A stretch of 64,000 nucleotides of DNA, taken from positions 1 through 64,000 of the forward strand of contig NZ_JSFH01000007.1 of NCBI RefSeq assembly GCF_000784835.1, given 5' to 3'. Below the pieces are notes generated by a model that made no database searches, had not been told where the DNA came from, and saw nothing but the letters and a program-made list of their open reading frames with translations. The translations under genes were made by a program, and so were the position numbers. This stretch comes from Thermotoga sp. Mc24. Its GTDB lineage: Bacteria > Thermotogota > Thermotogae > Thermotogales > Thermotogaceae. This document shows positions 54,695-63,516 of this stretch, one piece after another. Numbering within the stretch: position 1 is the first letter of the stretch; each line of letters begins with the position of its first letter.

Positions 54695-55654
54695 ATGGAG
54701 AGCGTCTATCTCTTTTCAAGCGGAACGTTGAAAAGAAAAGCGAATACCATTTGCCTCGAAACAGAATCGGGCCGAAAGTACATACCCGTTGAAAACGTGA
54801 TGGATATAAAGGTTTTTGGGGAGGTAGATCTCAACAAAAGATTCCTCGAGTTTCTTTCTCAGAAAAGAATTCCTATTCACTTTTTCAACAGAGAGGGGTA
54901 TTATGTAGGCACTTTTTATCCCAGAGAGTATTTAAACAGCGGTTTTCTGATACTGAAACAGGCTGAACACTACATTAACCAAGAAAAGAGAATGCTCATA
55001 GCAAGAGAAATAGTTTCAAGATCGTTTCAAAACATGGTCGACTTTTTGAAAAAACGAAAAGTTCGGGCTGATTCACTAACGAGATATAAAAAGAAAGCAG
55101 AAGAGGCGAGCAATGTATCAGAGTTGATGGGAATAGAAGGAAACGCGAGAGAAGAGTACTACTCGATGATAGACAGTCTCGTGTCAGATGAAAGATTCCG
55201 TATAGAGAAGAGAACACGAAGACCTCCCAAGAATTTTGCCAACACGCTTATCAGTTTCGGAAATTCGCTCCTTTATACGACTGTTTTGAGCCTCATCTAT
55301 CAGACACATCTGGACCCGAGGATAGGTTATCTCCATGAGACGAACTTCAGAAGGTTCTCACTCAATCTCGATATAGCAGAGCTATTCAAACCAGCTGTAG
55401 TGGACAGGTTGTTTTTGAATCTCGTCAACACTCGTCAGATAAACGAAAAACATTTCGATGAAATTTCAGAGGGTCTAATGCTCAACGACGAGGGAAAAAG
55501 TCTGTTTGTCAAAAATTACGAACAGGCTTTGAGGGAAACAGTTTTCCACAAAAAGTTGAACCGGTACGTTTCCATGAGATCTCTGATAAAGATGGAACTT
55601 CATAAACTGGAGAAGCACCTCATAGGTGAACAGGTTTTCGGATCCGAGGAATGA
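54695..55654 (+). CDS. cas1: Cas1 integrase
   Basis: A 319-residue spacer integrase. The N-terminal beta domain (MESVYLFSSGTLKRKANTI, in part) is followed by the helical catalytic domain: Glu in GIEGNAREEYY near 147, His in YLHETNFRRF near 214, and acidic residues in LNLDIAELFKP near 227. The IPIHFFNREGYYVGTFYPRE segment is typical of the I-B branch. It is the only cas1 in the window, so one adaptation module feeds all three interference systems. Confidence 0.97.
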   Translation: MESVYLFSSGTLKRKANTICLETESGRKYIPVENVMDIKVFGEVDLNKRFLEFLSQKRIPIHFFNREGYYVGTFYPREYLNSGFLILKQAEHYINQEKRMLIAREIVSRSFQNMVDFLKKRKVRADSLTRYKKKAEEASNVSELMGIEGNAREEYYSMIDSLVSDERFRIEKRTRRPPKNFANTLISFGNSLLYTTVLSLIYQTHLDPRIGYLHETNFRRFSLNLDIAELFKPAVVDRLFLNLVNTRQINEKHFDEISEGLMLNDEGKSLFVKNYEQALRETVFHKKLNRYVSMRSLIKMELHKLEKHLIGEQVFGSEE

Positions 55655-55659
55655 TTGGA

Positions 55660-55923
55660 ATGTACGTCATAATGGTTTACGACGTGAACGAAAAAAGAGT
55701 AGCAAAAATTTTGAAAATAGCCAGAAAATACCTCAAATGGGTTCAAAACTCCGTTCTGGAGGGGGAACTTTCCCCCGGAAAATATGAAAAGCTGAAATTG
55801 GAGGTTTCAAGACTGATAGACGAGAAAGAAGACTCAGTTAGATTTTACGTTATGGACTCTCAAAAGGTGTTCAACCTGGAAACTCTGGGAGTGGAGAAAG
55901 GAGAAGATGGCTTCATCTTCTGA
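55660..55923 (+). CDS. cas2: Cas2
   Basis: An 87-residue ferredoxin-fold partner of Cas1, beginning MYVIMVYDVNEKRVAKILK with the conserved Asp of VYDV. ATG 55660 is nine bases after GAGGA; an earlier ATG at 55651 overlaps the cas1 stop but sits on the ribosome site. Ends 13 bases before the cmr1 start. Confidence 0.96.
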   Translation: MYVIMVYDVNEKRVAKILKIARKYLKWVQNSVLEGELSPGKYEKLKLEVSRLIDEKEDSVRFYVMDSQKVFNLETLGVEKGEDGFIF

Positions 55924-55936
55924 GGGGGTGAGTGTT

Positions 55937-57235
55937 TTGGAGATCGAATGTAAGGTTGTAACTCCTATGTTTTCAAGAGGCGCAGCTGAGCCGAAGTGGG
56001 AGAACGGAAACAGAGTATATCCCTTCGAGCTGAGGCCGCAAAGCATCAAAGGGGTCCTCAGATTCTGGTTTCGTGCCATCGCTCCAACGGTGATAGACAT
56101 ATACTCACTCGAAGGTTTAGAAAATCTCAGTAAGAAAGAGAAAGAGAGATGGGAAAAAGAGAAATACAAGGGCTTGAAATATCTTGAGGGATTGATCTTC
56201 GGATCTCAGGAAAGAAAATCTTCTTTTAGTTTGGAGGTTAAGGTGGAAGGAGAATCGCAAGCTTTGGGAAAATACATGAATAACAGGTTTTCTTTTACCG
56301 ATGACCGCTTAAAAGATACAAAATATGCTTTGTACGGTTTGTACGACAAAAGTGGAATTTATGAATATCTCCAAGAAGGAAAAAATTTTATCATAATTCT
56401 CCAGACGGCAAACGATAGTATTAAAGGAATAATTCTGAGTTTGCTCAAACTCGTTTCCACTTTTTCCGGTTTTGGAGCGAAGACGAGGAAAGGTTTTGGA
56501 GAATTCGAGATTGTGGATCCAAAACTTACTAGAAATGACTACAATCTGGTGATCAGTGAGTGTCAAGAGCACATCAGAGAATTTGTGAATCATCACAATT
56601 CGTCATCAAAAGTAAAAATCAAGTTGGGAAGAACCAATTTCAACGGCATACCGGATTTTCCCTGTTTTTGCGATTACAAAATTTTTGAAATAACAAAATT
56701 TAGCGGGAATTCTCCTTTAGAAGTCCTAAGAGAGGTTTTCAAAGTAGGGAGAAATTTCAAGGGGTGGTATCCATCTTTAAAACAAAAAATGAGATTTTCT
56801 GAGGGCGATTGTGTTAAAGATTTGGTTGAGGCTTTAGAAGGATTGTTGAAAGGTAGAAAAACAGAGAAAAAGATCGAGATTCCAACTGCTGTCGTCGGCC
56901 TTCCCATTCAATATCAGAACTTAGGAAGAGGAGAGATAAGAAGACTGAAAGTCATTGTCTCTTCTTCTCTGAGAGGATTGGGCATTGATGATATCGATGG
57001 GAGAAAAGCTTCTCCGCTTTTCCTTTCAGTTCACGAAGGTGAGAGAGGAAAATGGAAATTAGTTGTTTTGCTGATGAGAAGCAGGGTAACTAATGATGGT
57101 GAGTTGATAACAGAAGTCAAAGGTGGAAAAACACCTTCCAGTGGCATCAAAACGATAGTGAAAGAAGAAAAAGACTACAAGAATCTCCTCGAATGGATCA
57201 AAAAACTCGGCGGAAAAGAAATCCAGGGGGGATAA
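55937..57235 (+). CDS. cmr1: Cmr1, type III-B subunit
   Basis: The product has about 432 residues, a RAMP of the Cmr complex at the 3' end of the crRNA. The N-terminal CKVVTPMFSRGAAEPKWE (in part) and FELRPQSIKGVLRFWFRAIAP (in part RPQSIKGVLRFWFR near 40) are diagnostic for Cmr1. FSGFGAKTRKGFGEFEI near 185 is the Gly-rich loop. I chose TTG 55937 behind GGGGGTGAG; an in-frame ATG at 55907 overlaps cas2. The middle of the gene (about 56.2-57.1 kb) is more A+T-rich than its neighbours. Confidence 0.93.
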   Translation: MEIECKVVTPMFSRGAAEPKWENGNRVYPFELRPQSIKGVLRFWFRAIAPTVIDIYSLEGLENLSKKEKERWEKEKYKGLKYLEGLIFGSQERKSSFSLEVKVEGESQALGKYMNNRFSFTDDRLKDTKYALYGLYDKSGIYEYLQEGKNFIIILQTANDSIKGIILSLLKLVSTFSGFGAKTRKGFGEFEIVDPKLTRNDYNLVISECQEHIREFVNHHNSSSKVKIKLGRTNFNGIPDFPCFCDYKIFEITKFSGNSPLEVLREVFKVGRNFKGWYPSLKQKMRFSEGDCVKDLVEALEGLLKGRKTEKKIEIPTAVVGLPIQYQNLGRGEIRRLKVIVSSSLRGLGIDDIDGRKASPLFLSVHEGERGKWKLVVLLMRSRVTNDGELITEVKGGKTPSSGIKTIVKEEKDYKNLLEWIKKLGGKEIQGG

Positions 57236-57237
57236 TC

Positions 57238-59640
57238 GTGAGCAAAAGAGAAGAATTCTGGAAATCTAAGATAACCGCTCTTCTTCATGATCCGCTGGTG
57301 AAGGCATTCGATGTGAAAAATCATGAAAACATAGCTGGCGAGATTCTAAAGACCCTTGGCATCAAAAAAACAAGAGGTGAAGAAGACCGTCTTGCAAGCG
57401 CAATGGACAGGTTTCCAATCCCCTACGAAAAGGATGCAAAAAAACAAATTCATGTTTCGTTCGATGAGACTCTCTTTGTTCATCCATTTTCTGGTGAAGG
57501 GTTACCGGAAGTGAAGAGTTTCTTTCAAAATCAAAAAGTTGAAGAAATGAAGAGCCGTCTGATAAACGCATTGACAAAGCTGAAAGAGAAAAACGACACG
57601 TATGAAAAGCTCTTTCATTCCATCTGGTGGAATCTGCCTTACATTCTGGAAGGAAGTCAGTTTCTTCCTGCTGATACCAGAATAGCCAATCACTCGATCA
57701 TAGACCATCTCGACGTAACATCGGCTCTCAAGGGATGTGTAGAGGGGAAACAGGTGAAGGCATCTCTAGTAGCGGTAGCGATAGGTCCTGTTCAAGAAGT
57801 GATAGCCCAGGCAAGAAAAGTGAAAGACCTTTGGGCTGGAAGTTATCTTCTTTCTTATCTCATCTACGGTGCCATAGAAGTTGTTGGCAAAAAGTACGGC
57901 TTCGATTCCATCATCTCACCGTATTTGAGAGGAAACTATTTCGTCAAGGAAACACTCGAATCAATGGGCGTAGATCTTGAAGACCTCTGTCCTGTTCCTC
58001 CTCGGAGGGAAGTCGCTTCTCTTCCAAATCTCTTTGTTGCGATAGTTCCATCCTCGGACGAAGAAATACTCAAAGAATGTGAGGAAGCGATAAGAAACAG
58101 ATGGAAAACAATAGTTGATGAAACAAAAGAAAAGCTCAGTAAAAGCGAATTTCTTTTCAACGAGCATTCGTTCGATTACCAATCGTCTCTCTTTCCGGAC
58201 ATTCAGACATCAAAGGTGTCTTTCGATGAACCTGAAAGGATAGTTGAAACGGTGAGAAACTTGTTCACGGGATCGGGAATTGAAGATTTCAAGGAAGTTC
58301 TGAAGAAAGTATCGGAACACGCTGGTTACAAAGAGAATCCTGGGACGTTTTACAGGTACCTCCATCGTCTTCTGACCTCAAAACTCGCTGCGAGAAAGAT
58401 GGCCAGACTCTTTCCGGGATACGAAGAGGATGTTTATCCCGACCACTTCACTGACGCGGACGATTTTGGGGCTGGAGTCAGAGCCTGTGCTGTGTTCAAA
58501 GATAAAGATATAGAAAAAGACATAGAAAAAGAGGACAGGCTCGGAACTCTGAACACTGTGAAGAGATTTCTTCCGGAAATCCTCAATATCAGGATAAAAT
58601 TCGACTCAACAACGGATGTTGCAAGAAACAATCAGGCAAATAAGGAAATCGAGGATCCCGAAAAATTCAAGAATGGATACATAGCTGTTCTCCTCATGGA
58701 TGGAGATCGAATGGGTGATTGGATGCTTGGAGAGAACGCACCTTTCCTGGAAAAAGTAATAAATCCGAAAGTGATTGAGATGTTTCAAGAAACAGATGAT
58801 CTCAAATATGCATGGGAAAAACTGAAGGAATTCAAAACCATTCAGCCAGCCTATCACAGGGGTGTTTCGAGGACACTCGGTATCTTCTCTCAACTTGTCG
58901 GGAAAATTGTTGATAGACACAACGGGATGCTCGTTTACAGCGGTGGAGACGATGTTCTGGCACTTCTTCCAGCAGACAGCGTACTGGAATGTGCAAACGA
59001 CATCAGAAAATTCTTTTCGGGGCACTTGGAGTACGAAATAGAGATTGAAAGCGGCTCTGATGTGGAAAGATTCAGATCAGAAAACGGTGTTCTGTACCAC
59101 AACGACAAGCCTTTCGCTCCTCTGATGGGAAGAGCCGCTACTATGAGCGCTGGAATCGCTATTGTCCATCACAAGTTTCCTCTTCAGGTAGCTCTGAAGA
59201 TAGCAAGGGAAGCAGAGAAGAGAGCAAAGAACGTTTACGGAAGAAACGCGTTCTGTGTGACGCAGGTGAAGAGATCAGGGCAAATGATTTTTGCTGGATC
59301 AACATGGGAAATTGAAGAAGAAGACGTTGTCAAGAGATCGTTGAAAATCCTTGAGGAGATGAAAAATTACAATGTTTCACACCGCAGTCTTTACAAACTT
59401 CTCTCTCCGGACTTCTCGCTCTACGAGGACAAAATGGAAAAGTTTGTAGAGTTCACTTTGAGAAGATCGATCCATTCAGAGAAATCGAAGAATGAGTTTA
59501 TTGGAAATTTCAAGAATTTTCTTAGTCGACTGTTAGCTTACTACAAAAACACGAAGAAGTCCTCCTTCGATGAAGCAATGAGAGAAGCACTGGAACTTCT
59601 CATAATGGTGTACTCGATGAAGAGAGGTGAGTCTCAATGA
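57238..59640 (+). CDS. cmr2: Cas10/Cmr2, type III-B large subunit
   Basis: The product has about 800 residues. The HD motif ALLHDPLVKAFD lies near residue 14, the first Palm domain near 165 (VAIGPVQEVIAQARKVKDLW), and a further Palm carries VLLMDGDRMGDW near 488 and an intact SGGDD near 569. It is therefore predicted to make cyclic oligoadenylate and cut ssDNA. GTG 57238 follows AGGGGGGAT; the in-frame codons upstream belong to cmr1. It is a second cOA source alongside Csm1. Confidence 0.95.
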   Translation: MSKREEFWKSKITALLHDPLVKAFDVKNHENIAGEILKTLGIKKTRGEEDRLASAMDRFPIPYEKDAKKQIHVSFDETLFVHPFSGEGLPEVKSFFQNQKVEEMKSRLINALTKLKEKNDTYEKLFHSIWWNLPYILEGSQFLPADTRIANHSIIDHLDVTSALKGCVEGKQVKASLVAVAIGPVQEVIAQARKVKDLWAGSYLLSYLIYGAIEVVGKKYGFDSIISPYLRGNYFVKETLESMGVDLEDLCPVPPRREVASLPNLFVAIVPSSDEEILKECEEAIRNRWKTIVDETKEKLSKSEFLFNEHSFDYQSSLFPDIQTSKVSFDEPERIVETVRNLFTGSGIEDFKEVLKKVSEHAGYKENPGTFYRYLHRLLTSKLAARKMARLFPGYEEDVYPDHFTDADDFGAGVRACAVFKDKDIEKDIEKEDRLGTLNTVKRFLPEILNIRIKFDSTTDVARNNQANKEIEDPEKFKNGYIAVLLMDGDRMGDWMLGENAPFLEKVINPKVIEMFQETDDLKYAWEKLKEFKTIQPAYHRGVSRTLGIFSQLVGKIVDRHNGMLVYSGGDDVLALLPADSVLECANDIRKFFSGHLEYEIEIESGSDVERFRSENGVLYHNDKPFAPLMGRAATMSAGIAIVHHKFPLQVALKIAREAEKRAKNVYGRNAFCVTQVKRSGQMIFAGSTWEIEEEDVVKRSLKILEEMKNYNVSHRSLYKLLSPDFSLYEDKMEKFVEFTLRRSIHSEKSKNEFIGNFKNFLSRLLAYYKNTKKSSFDEAMREALELLIMVYSMKRGESQ

Positions 59641-60629
59641 AGCTGTGGGCGATATACTTTGAGCCTGAAGACTGGGTTGGTTTCAGAGAGACTAGAAGAT
59701 TTTCTTTTTCTGATAGGGTGGAGAGTGTTTTTCCATCTTCTTTTCCTTTTTACGGTGCTGTGAGAACGGCTCTTTTGATGAAAAATCAGAAATTCGATCC
59801 CGGAGATGTTGAAAGAGCAGGAGACGTAAGGATGTTCGGCCCTTTTGTTTTTGAAAATACCCCTGAAGGAAGGAAGCACTACTTTCCACTTCCAAGAAAC
59901 ATATATAAAACGGATTCTGGCTACAGAGTCACCCCCATTGTCGAGATTGATGGAGTTTACCTTCCCTGGAAACCTGAGTACAAAATGGATAGTAAAGAAT
60001 CTACGTCTGGAGGGCTCATAGAACTGAGTGATCTCGAACTTCTCAGGAGTAACACTCAGGGTGTGTGTAAATTCGATCTTGTTTCCGCGGAAAAAATCTT
60101 TAAGAAGGAAACCCACATAGGAGTAGCTTTTGAAGAAAACAGAAAAAAAGTGAAAGAAAGAATGATATATTCGATCTCCTACTACAGATTTTACGATGGA
60201 GGATTTTTCATGTTCACAGACGATGAAAGAACGGTCGAGCTTGTTTCAAAACTCGACGGTGTGTTTCTCGGAATGAAGAGCAAATGGTCGGCGGTCGAGG
60301 TTGAAGAACTGAACACCACCGCTTTTGATCCTCCAGACTATAAGAATGTAGCGGTTGCTCTCATAACACCGGCTGTTTTCGATGGAGGAGGGATGCCGAA
60401 GGATAAAACTATTCTTGGAAAGAGAGTTCTCACAACCGCAGGGATTAGAAAGCAGGTTGTTTCCGGATGGGACCTACGCGAAAATAAACCAAAGAAGATC
60501 TATCATGCTGTCTCTCCGGGAGCTGTTTACTATCTGGAAGGTAAGGTCAATGGACATGTGCTGAATGAAAGTAAATTCACGGATTTTGGTTTTGGAAGAT
60601 GTATCTTCATGAAGTACGAAAAACTTTGA
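59637..60629 (+). CDS. cmr3: Cmr3, type III-B Cas5-group subunit
   Basis: A 330-residue RAMP pairing with Cmr2 at the crRNA 5' handle. The N terminus WAIYFEPEDWVGFRETRRF (in part) and PSSFPFYGAVRTALLM near 36 fit Cmr3, and the C-terminal VSGWDLRENKPKKIYHAVSPGAVYYLEG (in part SPGAVYYLEG) is family-typical. ATGA overlap with cmr2. Confidence 0.93.
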   Translation: MKLWAIYFEPEDWVGFRETRRFSFSDRVESVFPSSFPFYGAVRTALLMKNQKFDPGDVERAGDVRMFGPFVFENTPEGRKHYFPLPRNIYKTDSGYRVTPIVEIDGVYLPWKPEYKMDSKESTSGGLIELSDLELLRSNTQGVCKFDLVSAEKIFKKETHIGVAFEENRKKVKERMIYSISYYRFYDGGFFMFTDDERTVELVSKLDGVFLGMKSKWSAVEVEELNTTAFDPPDYKNVAVALITPAVFDGGGMPKDKTILGKRVLTTAGIRKQVVSGWDLRENKPKKIYHAVSPGAVYYLEGKVNGHVLNESKFTDFGFGRCIFMKYEKL

Positions 60630-60643
60630 GGAGGGATAGGAAG

Positions 60644-61510
60644 ATGGAAGGAAGAGTCTTCCTTCTTTACGCGGAAACTCAGGTTCATGCTGGAACTGGT
60701 TTCGAAATAGGAGTTGTTGACCTGCCTATTCAGAGGGAGAGAACCACAAAATTTCCCATTATACATGGTATAAAAGGTGCTTTGAGGGCCTACTTCAGGT
60801 CTCTCATCAAAGAGGACAAGATAGATGAAAAAAAGATAGAAGAGATATTTGGAAGTGAACCGAAAAGCGACAAAGGAACGGTTCCTGGTAGTTTGAGCTT
60901 TTCTGAAGCGAGAATTCTCCTTTTCCCTGTGAGAAACCCGGATAGGCTTTTTGTGTGGGTTACGTGTCCTCTTGTACTGATAAAATTTGCGAAATCTGTA
61001 GGGGATAACGATGTTGTTAAAGAACTAGAAGAGGCGAATATTGATTATGGAAAGGCAGTCTCCTTCTATGGATCTGGTGAGGTGTTCCTTGAGGAAGTAA
61101 AATTAGAACCATTTGTTGGTGAACTTCCAAGGACAAGGGAATTGATATCGAAGATTTCCAATTGTGCTCCAGTTGACTACCTGAAAAAGAAAATGGAAAG
61201 CGATGTGGTTGTTGTGAATGATGTTCTCTTCTCAGAAATCGTTCAGGCTATGACAGAAGTTGTACCGAGAGTGAGAATAAACAGAGAGAAGAAAACCGTT
61301 GAAGAAGGTGGTTTGTGGTACGAGGAATATCTGCCTCAGGATACGGTGATGTACTTTGTGGTGAGGAAGACGTACTACGGTAACAAAGAAGATTCCGGGA
61401 AAGATTCTTTGATGGAAGTTTTCGAAAACGAAGTAAATGGAGAATTGATCAACATCGGAGGAAAAGAAACTGTTGGAAAAGGCATGATGTGGGTACATGC
61501 CTGGAGGTGA
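60644..61510 (+). CDS. cmr4: Cmr4, type III-B backbone RNase
   Basis: A 288-residue RAMP that forms the crRNA filament and cuts target RNA. The catalytic Asp is Asp26 in IGVVDLPIQRE, and HGIKGALRAYFRS near 41 is the conserved Gly region. ATG 60644 is chosen because GAGGAGGGA lies seven bases upstream. VGKGMMWVHAW forms the conserved end. Overlaps the Cmr5 ribosome site. Confidence 0.95.
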   Translation: MEGRVFLLYAETQVHAGTGFEIGVVDLPIQRERTTKFPIIHGIKGALRAYFRSLIKEDKIDEKKIEEIFGSEPKSDKGTVPGSLSFSEARILLFPVRNPDRLFVWVTCPLVLIKFAKSVGDNDVVKELEEANIDYGKAVSFYGSGEVFLEEVKLEPFVGELPRTRELISKISNCAPVDYLKKKMESDVVVVNDVLFSEIVQAMTEVVPRVRINREKKTVEEGGLWYEEYLPQDTVMYFVVRKTYYGNKEDSGKDSLMEVFENEVNGELINIGGKETVGKGMMWVHAWR

Positions 61511-61515
61511 TGAAG

Positions 61516-61878
61516 ATGAAGACGCTCAGCCTTGAACTGGCAAAACTGGCGATGAATTTGGTTGAGGAAGTTGAGAAAGACAAAAGAGATGATTACCTCA
61601 GGGATGTGAAGGGTCTTGGAAGTATGATCGTTCAAAACGGTTTGATGGGAACAATTCTCTTTCTGAAAAAGAAAGGAAAAAACAAGGTGGTGGATCACCT
61701 TGGAAAGATGATCGAACACCTGACACTGGAAGATGGTATCGTCGAAAGACTGATGGAAAACGAGTTTTTGGATGCCAGGACATACTTGAAAGCACAGATC
61801 GCTGCTCTTGAGTGTGCAAAATGGCTCAAAAGATGCGGAGAGGTTCTCCTGGGTGGTGAAGAGAATGAAACTACCTGA
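61516..61878 (+). CDS. cmr5: Cmr5, type III-B small subunit
   Basis: A small all-helical protein of about 120 residues with the Cmr5 core LAMNLVEEVEKDKRDDYLRDVKGLGSMIVQNGL (in part GLGSMIVQNGLMGTILFL). It forms the belly filament of the Cmr complex. ATG 61516 has the best spacing from GGAGGTG; ATG 61510 is also possible. Confidence 0.94.
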   Translation: MKTLSLELAKLAMNLVEEVEKDKRDDYLRDVKGLGSMIVQNGLMGTILFLKKKGKNKVVDHLGKMIEHLTLEDGIVERLMENEFLDARTYLKAQIAALECAKWLKRCGEVLLGGEENETT

Positions 61879-62587
61879 AAGCAAAAATCTCAGTCTTTAC
61901 TGGGAAAAGTACAGCTTTCTTTTGCTTGAGGGTTCAAACTCAAAAGATAAAGAGATAGTAAGCAAAATCTTCCAGACCGTTGAGAAATTGCAATCCGATT
62001 TTGGAAAGATCAGCAGTATTCTCAAAGAAAGAAGGGAACAGCTGATCAAGAAAAGAAAACCGTTTATCAACTTGAAGATGAGAGTGAAAGGAAAACTCTT
62101 GCTTGGGGCTGGGAATCCTTCTTCTATCGAGGTGGGCATAACTCTTTCCAGAAATTACGGACTTCCCATAATTCCTGGCACCGCTGTCAAGGGGGCGTTT
62201 GCCAGTTTTTTATTCGAATTCGAAAGGGATAAATACGAATCACTCGCTCATATTTTTGGAGACACCGAAAGAGAGGGTGACCTCATTTTTCTTGATGCAA
62301 TACCTGTTTCGGATTTGAAATTTTCGCTGGATATCGTCAATCCACACTTCCAGCCGTATTATATGAAAGAAAAACTTCCTCCGAATGATTGGTACGACCC
62401 TGTTCCAATAAAATACTTGGTGGTGAGCAGTGGTGTGTTCTGGTTTACCGTTCTTGAGAGTCGTTCCGGAGTTATTGGAAATTCGGAAAAGGAACTAATA
62501 AAACAGAGATTCGTGGAGATGCTAAAAGCTTATGGCTTAGGCGCAAAAACAAGTTATGGTTACGGTCGTTTCGAAGAGCCCAGCTGA
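61865..62587 (+). CDS. cmr6: Cmr6, type III-B Cas7-group end subunit
   Basis: The product has about 240 residues. KGKLLLGAGNPSSIEVGITL near 77 and YGLPIIPGTAVKGAFASFL near 98 are the RAMP Gly-rich motifs of Cmr6, and the end YGLGAKTSYGYGRF is its C-terminal signature. It overlaps cmr5 by 14 bases. It closes the III-B operon and is followed by a strong terminator. Confidence 0.94.
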   Translation: MKLPESKNLSLYWEKYSFLLLEGSNSKDKEIVSKIFQTVEKLQSDFGKISSILKERREQLIKKRKPFINLKMRVKGKLLLGAGNPSSIEVGITLSRNYGLPIIPGTAVKGAFASFLFEFERDKYESLAHIFGDTEREGDLIFLDAIPVSDLKFSLDIVNPHFQPYYMKEKLPPNDWYDPVPIKYLVVSSGVFWFTVLESRSGVIGNSEKELIKQRFVEMLKAYGLGAKTSYGYGRFEEPS

Positions 62588-62621
62588 GCTGTAGAGTCTT
62601 GAAATTCAAAAGATATCAGTG

Positions 62622-62649
62622 AGCCCCGCATCAAGCGGGGCTTTTTCTT
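62622..62649 (+). terminator. Terminator after the cmr operon
   Basis: AGCCCCGC ATCAA GCGGGGCT followed by TTTTCTT. A textbook intrinsic terminator ending the cas8b-to-cmr6 transcript. Confidence 0.9.
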
Positions 62650-62687
62650 ATACATTTTATGAAATTTGTATTCAAGGGGGGATGGAT

Positions 62688-63107
62688 GTGATATCAAACA
62701 AGACAAGGAGAAGAATTAGAAACGAACTTTTGCCTTTTGTTGGAAAGAGAGTTTCTGTCAGGGGGAAAATCAAAGCGTTTGGTACCACAAGAAGTCCTTT
62801 CTCGAAAAAGCCAACAATTCTCATAACAAACGTTACTGTGAGGTATTTGGATAAGAAGGTCAAGGTGGATCATCTGTGGGTTGCGATCAAAAGGATCCCT
62901 GAAAATATGGATATTGCTGTAGGAGACGTTGTATCTTTCGAAGCTGATGTAGTTAAATACAAACTACTTCCCGACTTCAAAACGAAAGACGACATCCTTC
63001 ACCCGCGCTACAACTACGGCGTTGAAAATCCGAAAAGTTTCAAAATCATAAAAAGAACAGCTGAACCTTCTATGACCCTTCGAGATGCGTTTTTGAGAGT
63101 TCTTTAA
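62688..63107 (+). CDS. Predicted OB-fold protein of unknown function
   Basis: The product has about 139 residues. After a basic N terminus (SNKTRRRIRNELL) comes a strand pattern like a single-strand nucleic-acid-binding OB fold: KRVSVRGKIKAFGTTR, PTILITNVTVRYLDKKV, VDHLWVAIKR and VGDVVSFEADVVKYKL. The DHLW and GDxVxF elements recur in phage and mobile-element proteins, as far as I recall. GTG 62688 is chosen with six bases after AAGGGGG. It is separated from cmr6 by a terminator. No catalytic motif is visible. Confidence 0.58.
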   Translation: MISNKTRRRIRNELLPFVGKRVSVRGKIKAFGTTRSPFSKKPTILITNVTVRYLDKKVKVDHLWVAIKRIPENMDIAVGDVVSFEADVVKYKLLPDFKTKDDILHPRYNYGVENPKSFKIIKRTAEPSMTLRDAFLRVL

Positions 63108-63123
63108 GGAGGTGTTTGGTACG

Positions 63124-63396
63124 ATGATTTTTGTGGGAGATGTCAGCACGCTGGATATGTGCAGGCGTGACCATGCAGGAGAAATTAAGCTCAAAGATGT
63201 CCTGACCAAGAACGAGGGATTGCAACGTCTTCAGAAGCTAAGATGGTGGTACCTGTACGAGGTACCAGCGACTATAGCAGGTTTGGCAGTACCCGCGGCA
63301 AAAAGGGTCAAAACTGAACTCAAAACACCATCTGATCTCTGGGTTTTGGCAGAGAACAGATGGCTCGTTTTCCATATTGAGGGAGAAAAGAACTGA
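63124..63396 (+). CDS. Small protein of unknown function
   Basis: A protein of about 90 residues that I do not recognise, 16 bases after the OB-fold gene and probably co-transcribed. It begins MIFVGDVSTLDMCRRDHAGE and contains KLRWWYLYEVPATIAGLAVP and LWVLAENRWLVFHIEG. It has one moderately hydrophobic stretch but no clear membrane helix. The ATG at 63124 follows AAGGAGGTG at 11 bases; the in-frame GTG at 63112 is inside that site. Confidence 0.5.
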   Translation: MIFVGDVSTLDMCRRDHAGEIKLKDVLTKNEGLQRLQKLRWWYLYEVPATIAGLAVPAAKRVKTELKTPSDLWVLAENRWLVFHIEGEKN

Positions 63397-63469
63397 ACCT
63401 CGCACACCACAGTAACAATGATGATAACACAATATCGAAAATTATTTGATCGTTTTCGAAAGAATAATG

Positions 63470-63478
63470 TGATATAAT
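63470..63478 (+). promoter_or_regulatory. Extended -10 promoter of the second GGDEF gene
   Basis: TGATATAAT (TGN plus TATAAT) lies 38 bases before the start codon; the -35 is poor. The same TGTGATATAAT string forms the -10 of the CRISPR array promoter. Confidence 0.5.
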
Positions 63479-63516
63479 TCAGACAATAAAAAGTTGAATC
63501 TCAAAGGGTGACAGCT

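Noticed and set aside
36340-62587. The cas cluster as a wholly new defence system
   Set aside because: The core genes match known type III-A, I-B and III-B families in canonical order. Only the extra RAMP, the double-CARF reading and the accessory trio go beyond that.
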